A stretch of 6,967 bases of DNA. Source: Bacillota bacterium (GTDB lineage: Bacteria; Bacillota_I; Bacilli_A; RFN20; CAG-826). The position numbers and the translations under genes were made by a program. The notes under the pieces were generated by a model. It ran no database searches. It was not told the origin of the DNA and saw only the letters and a program-made list of their open reading frames with translations. Every line of letters starts with the position of its first letter. The first letter of the stretch is position 1. Shown here one piece after another: positions 6,028 to 6,967 of the stretch. The stretch is from assembly GCA_016872075.1 (NCBI GenBank), contig VHBF01000025.1, positions 1-6,967 of the forward strand, given 5' to 3'.

Positions 6028-6903
6028 ATGAAAAATGAACGCTATGAATTAAATAAAAATCTCGCCCAAATGCTAAAGGGTGGCGTGATTATGGATGTTT
6101 CCAATGTTGAACAAGCAAAAATTGCTGAAGAAGCTGGCGCAGTTGCCGTTATGGCACTTGAAAGAATTCCTGCGGATATTCGTGCGGCAGGTGGGGTGGC
6201 GAGAATGTCAGACCCAAAAATGATTGAACAAATTCAAAAAGCAGTCTCAATTCCTGTGATGGCAAAAGTAAGGATTGGTCACTTTGTTGAAGCCCAAATT
6301 TTAGAAGCTTTAGAAATTGATTATATTGATGAGTCTGAAGTGTTAACAATGGCAGATGACACCCTCCACATCAACAAACATAACTTCAATGTTCCATTTG
6401 TATGTGGAGCGAAAGACTTAGGGGAAGCTTTAAGAAGAATTTCCGAAGGTGCTTCCATGATCCGTTCTAAAGGGGAAGCCGGCACAGGAGACGTCATTCA
6501 AGCAGTGCGACACATGCGAGCTATCGCCGGTGAAATCCGTCGCATTCAATCGTTAAATGAAGATGAATTATTTGTCTTACAAAAACAATGGGGTGTGTCA
6601 TTGGAACTCATTAAATATGTTCACAAAAAAGGCAAATTACCAGTGGTGTTATTTTCTGCAGGCGGCGTTGCTACACCCGCAGATGCGGCGCTGATGATGC
6701 AATTAGGTGCAGAAGGCGTATTCGTTGGCTCAGGTATTTTTAAATCAGGTGATCCAAAGAAACGCGCAGAAGCAATTGTCAAAGCGGTAACAAATTTCCG
6801 CGATCCAAAAGTGTTGTTAGCAGTCTCACGTGATCTAGGCGAAGCAATGGTGGGATTAAACGAAGATCAAGTTAAAATTTTAATGGCAGAACGAGGTAAA
6901 TAA
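6028..6903 (+). CDS. pdxS: Pyridoxal 5'-phosphate synthase, synthase subunit PdxS
   Basis: PdxS condenses ribose 5-phosphate, glyceraldehyde 3-phosphate and PdxT-supplied ammonia into pyridoxal 5'-phosphate, the DXP-independent vitamin B6 route. It works in the cytoplasm as a 12-mer of (beta/alpha)8 barrels decorated with PdxT. The 291 residues match the family length. Asp23 (IMDVSN), Lys80 in MAKVRIGH (the Schiff-base lysine, Lys81 in B. subtilis) and Lys148 in RSKGEAGTGD (Lys149 there) are all present. Phosphate-binding glycines are seen in GEAGTGD (149-155) and GSG (234-236). ALERIPADIRAAGGVARM (44-61) is a family hallmark. No catalytic residue is missing. The start is ATG 6028 with AGGGG at 6015-6019. 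pdxT follows after 3 bases in the same frame, so the two are co-transcribed. Confidence 0.98.
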   Translation: MKNERYELNKNLAQMLKGGVIMDVSNVEQAKIAEEAGAVAVMALERIPADIRAAGGVARMSDPKMIEQIQKAVSIPVMAKVRIGHFVEAQILEALEIDYIDESEVLTMADDTLHINKHNFNVPFVCGAKDLGEALRRISEGASMIRSKGEAGTGDVIQAVRHMRAIAGEIRRIQSLNEDELFVLQKQWGVSLELIKYVHKKGKLPVVLFSAGGVATPADAALMMQLGAEGVFVGSGIFKSGDPKKRAEAIVKAVTNFRDPKVLLAVSRDLGEAMVGLNEDQVKILMAERGK

Positions 6904-6906
6904 TTC

Positions 6907-6967
6907 TTGCGAGTTGGTGTCCTTGCGGTTCAAGGTGCTTTTATTGAGCATCGGCAAAAACTCAGTT
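6907..6967 (+). CDS. pdxT: Pyridoxal 5'-phosphate synthase, glutaminase subunit PdxT, 5' fragment
   Basis: PdxT hydrolyses glutamine and channels ammonia to PdxS. Only 20 codons are in the window, reading (M)RVGVLAVQGAFIEHRQKLS, which is the typical PdxT N-terminus (GVLAVQGAFxEH). The catalytic Cys-His-Glu triad lies further downstream, outside the window. The start is TTG 6907, since the family begins one or two residues before VGVLALQG and no ATG is available. GAGG (6893-6896), inside the end of pdxS, lies 10 bases upstream as the ribosome-binding site. It is in the same frame as pdxS, separated by TAA and one TTC codon. Confidence 0.93.
   Translation, partial: MRVGVLAVQGAFIEHRQKLS

Noticed and set aside
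1..6967. CRISPR arrays, tRNA/rRNA genes, insertion sequences, riboswitch or T-box leaders
   Set aside because: No spaced direct repeats, RNA-gene landmarks or transposase sequence were seen, and the intergenic gaps (35-97 bases) are filled by promoters and one terminator.

Overview
The window is AT-rich and densely coded, typical of a low-GC Gram-positive lineage (Bacillota, or an Acholeplasma-like relative). TGA acts as a stop (crtQ) and Trp is TGG, so the mycoplasma code is not in use. The closest relatives I recognise for the pigment genes are the staphylococcal staphyloxanthin enzymes. The species cannot be fixed from this window.

Layout: (i) 1-873, minus strand: most of mutY, the A/G-mismatch adenine glycosylase, whose 3' end lies outside the window. 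(ii) 953-4007: three genes of C30 carotenoid modification. crtP (plus) meets crtO and crtQ (minus) head to head, with the crtP and crtO stops sharing the tetranucleotide TTAA. (iii) 4043-5119, minus: a cation diffusion facilitator (CDF) metal-efflux gene whose single reading frame is broken by two in-frame TAA codons, so it is a pseudogene or a sequence error. (iv) 5196-5930, plus: a CvpA-family membrane protein, followed by a weak terminator. (v) 6028-6967, plus: pdxS and the first 20 codons of pdxT, which together make pyridoxal 5'-phosphate.

In the staphylococcal pathway CrtP oxidises a terminal methyl of 4,4'-diaponeurosporene, CrtQ glycosylates the resulting carboxylate, and CrtO acylates the sugar. 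All three are here, so a staphyloxanthin-like glycosylated and acylated C30 pigment is the likely product. The synthase (crtM), the desaturase (crtN) and the aldehyde dehydrogenase needed between CrtP and CrtQ are not in the window. In S. aureus crtO, crtP and crtQ are co-directional; here they are split between strands.

The most unusual signal is in the gene starts. The three genes without a recognisable Shine-Dalgarno sequence (mutY, crtQ, the CDF gene) each have a -10-like hexamer ending exactly 6 nt before the ATG, which predicts leaderless mRNAs. The genes that do have their own promoter and a Shine-Dalgarno (crtP, cvpA, pdxS) have predicted leaders of only about 11-18 nt. No new multi-gene system was found. 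All gaps between genes are under 100 bases.
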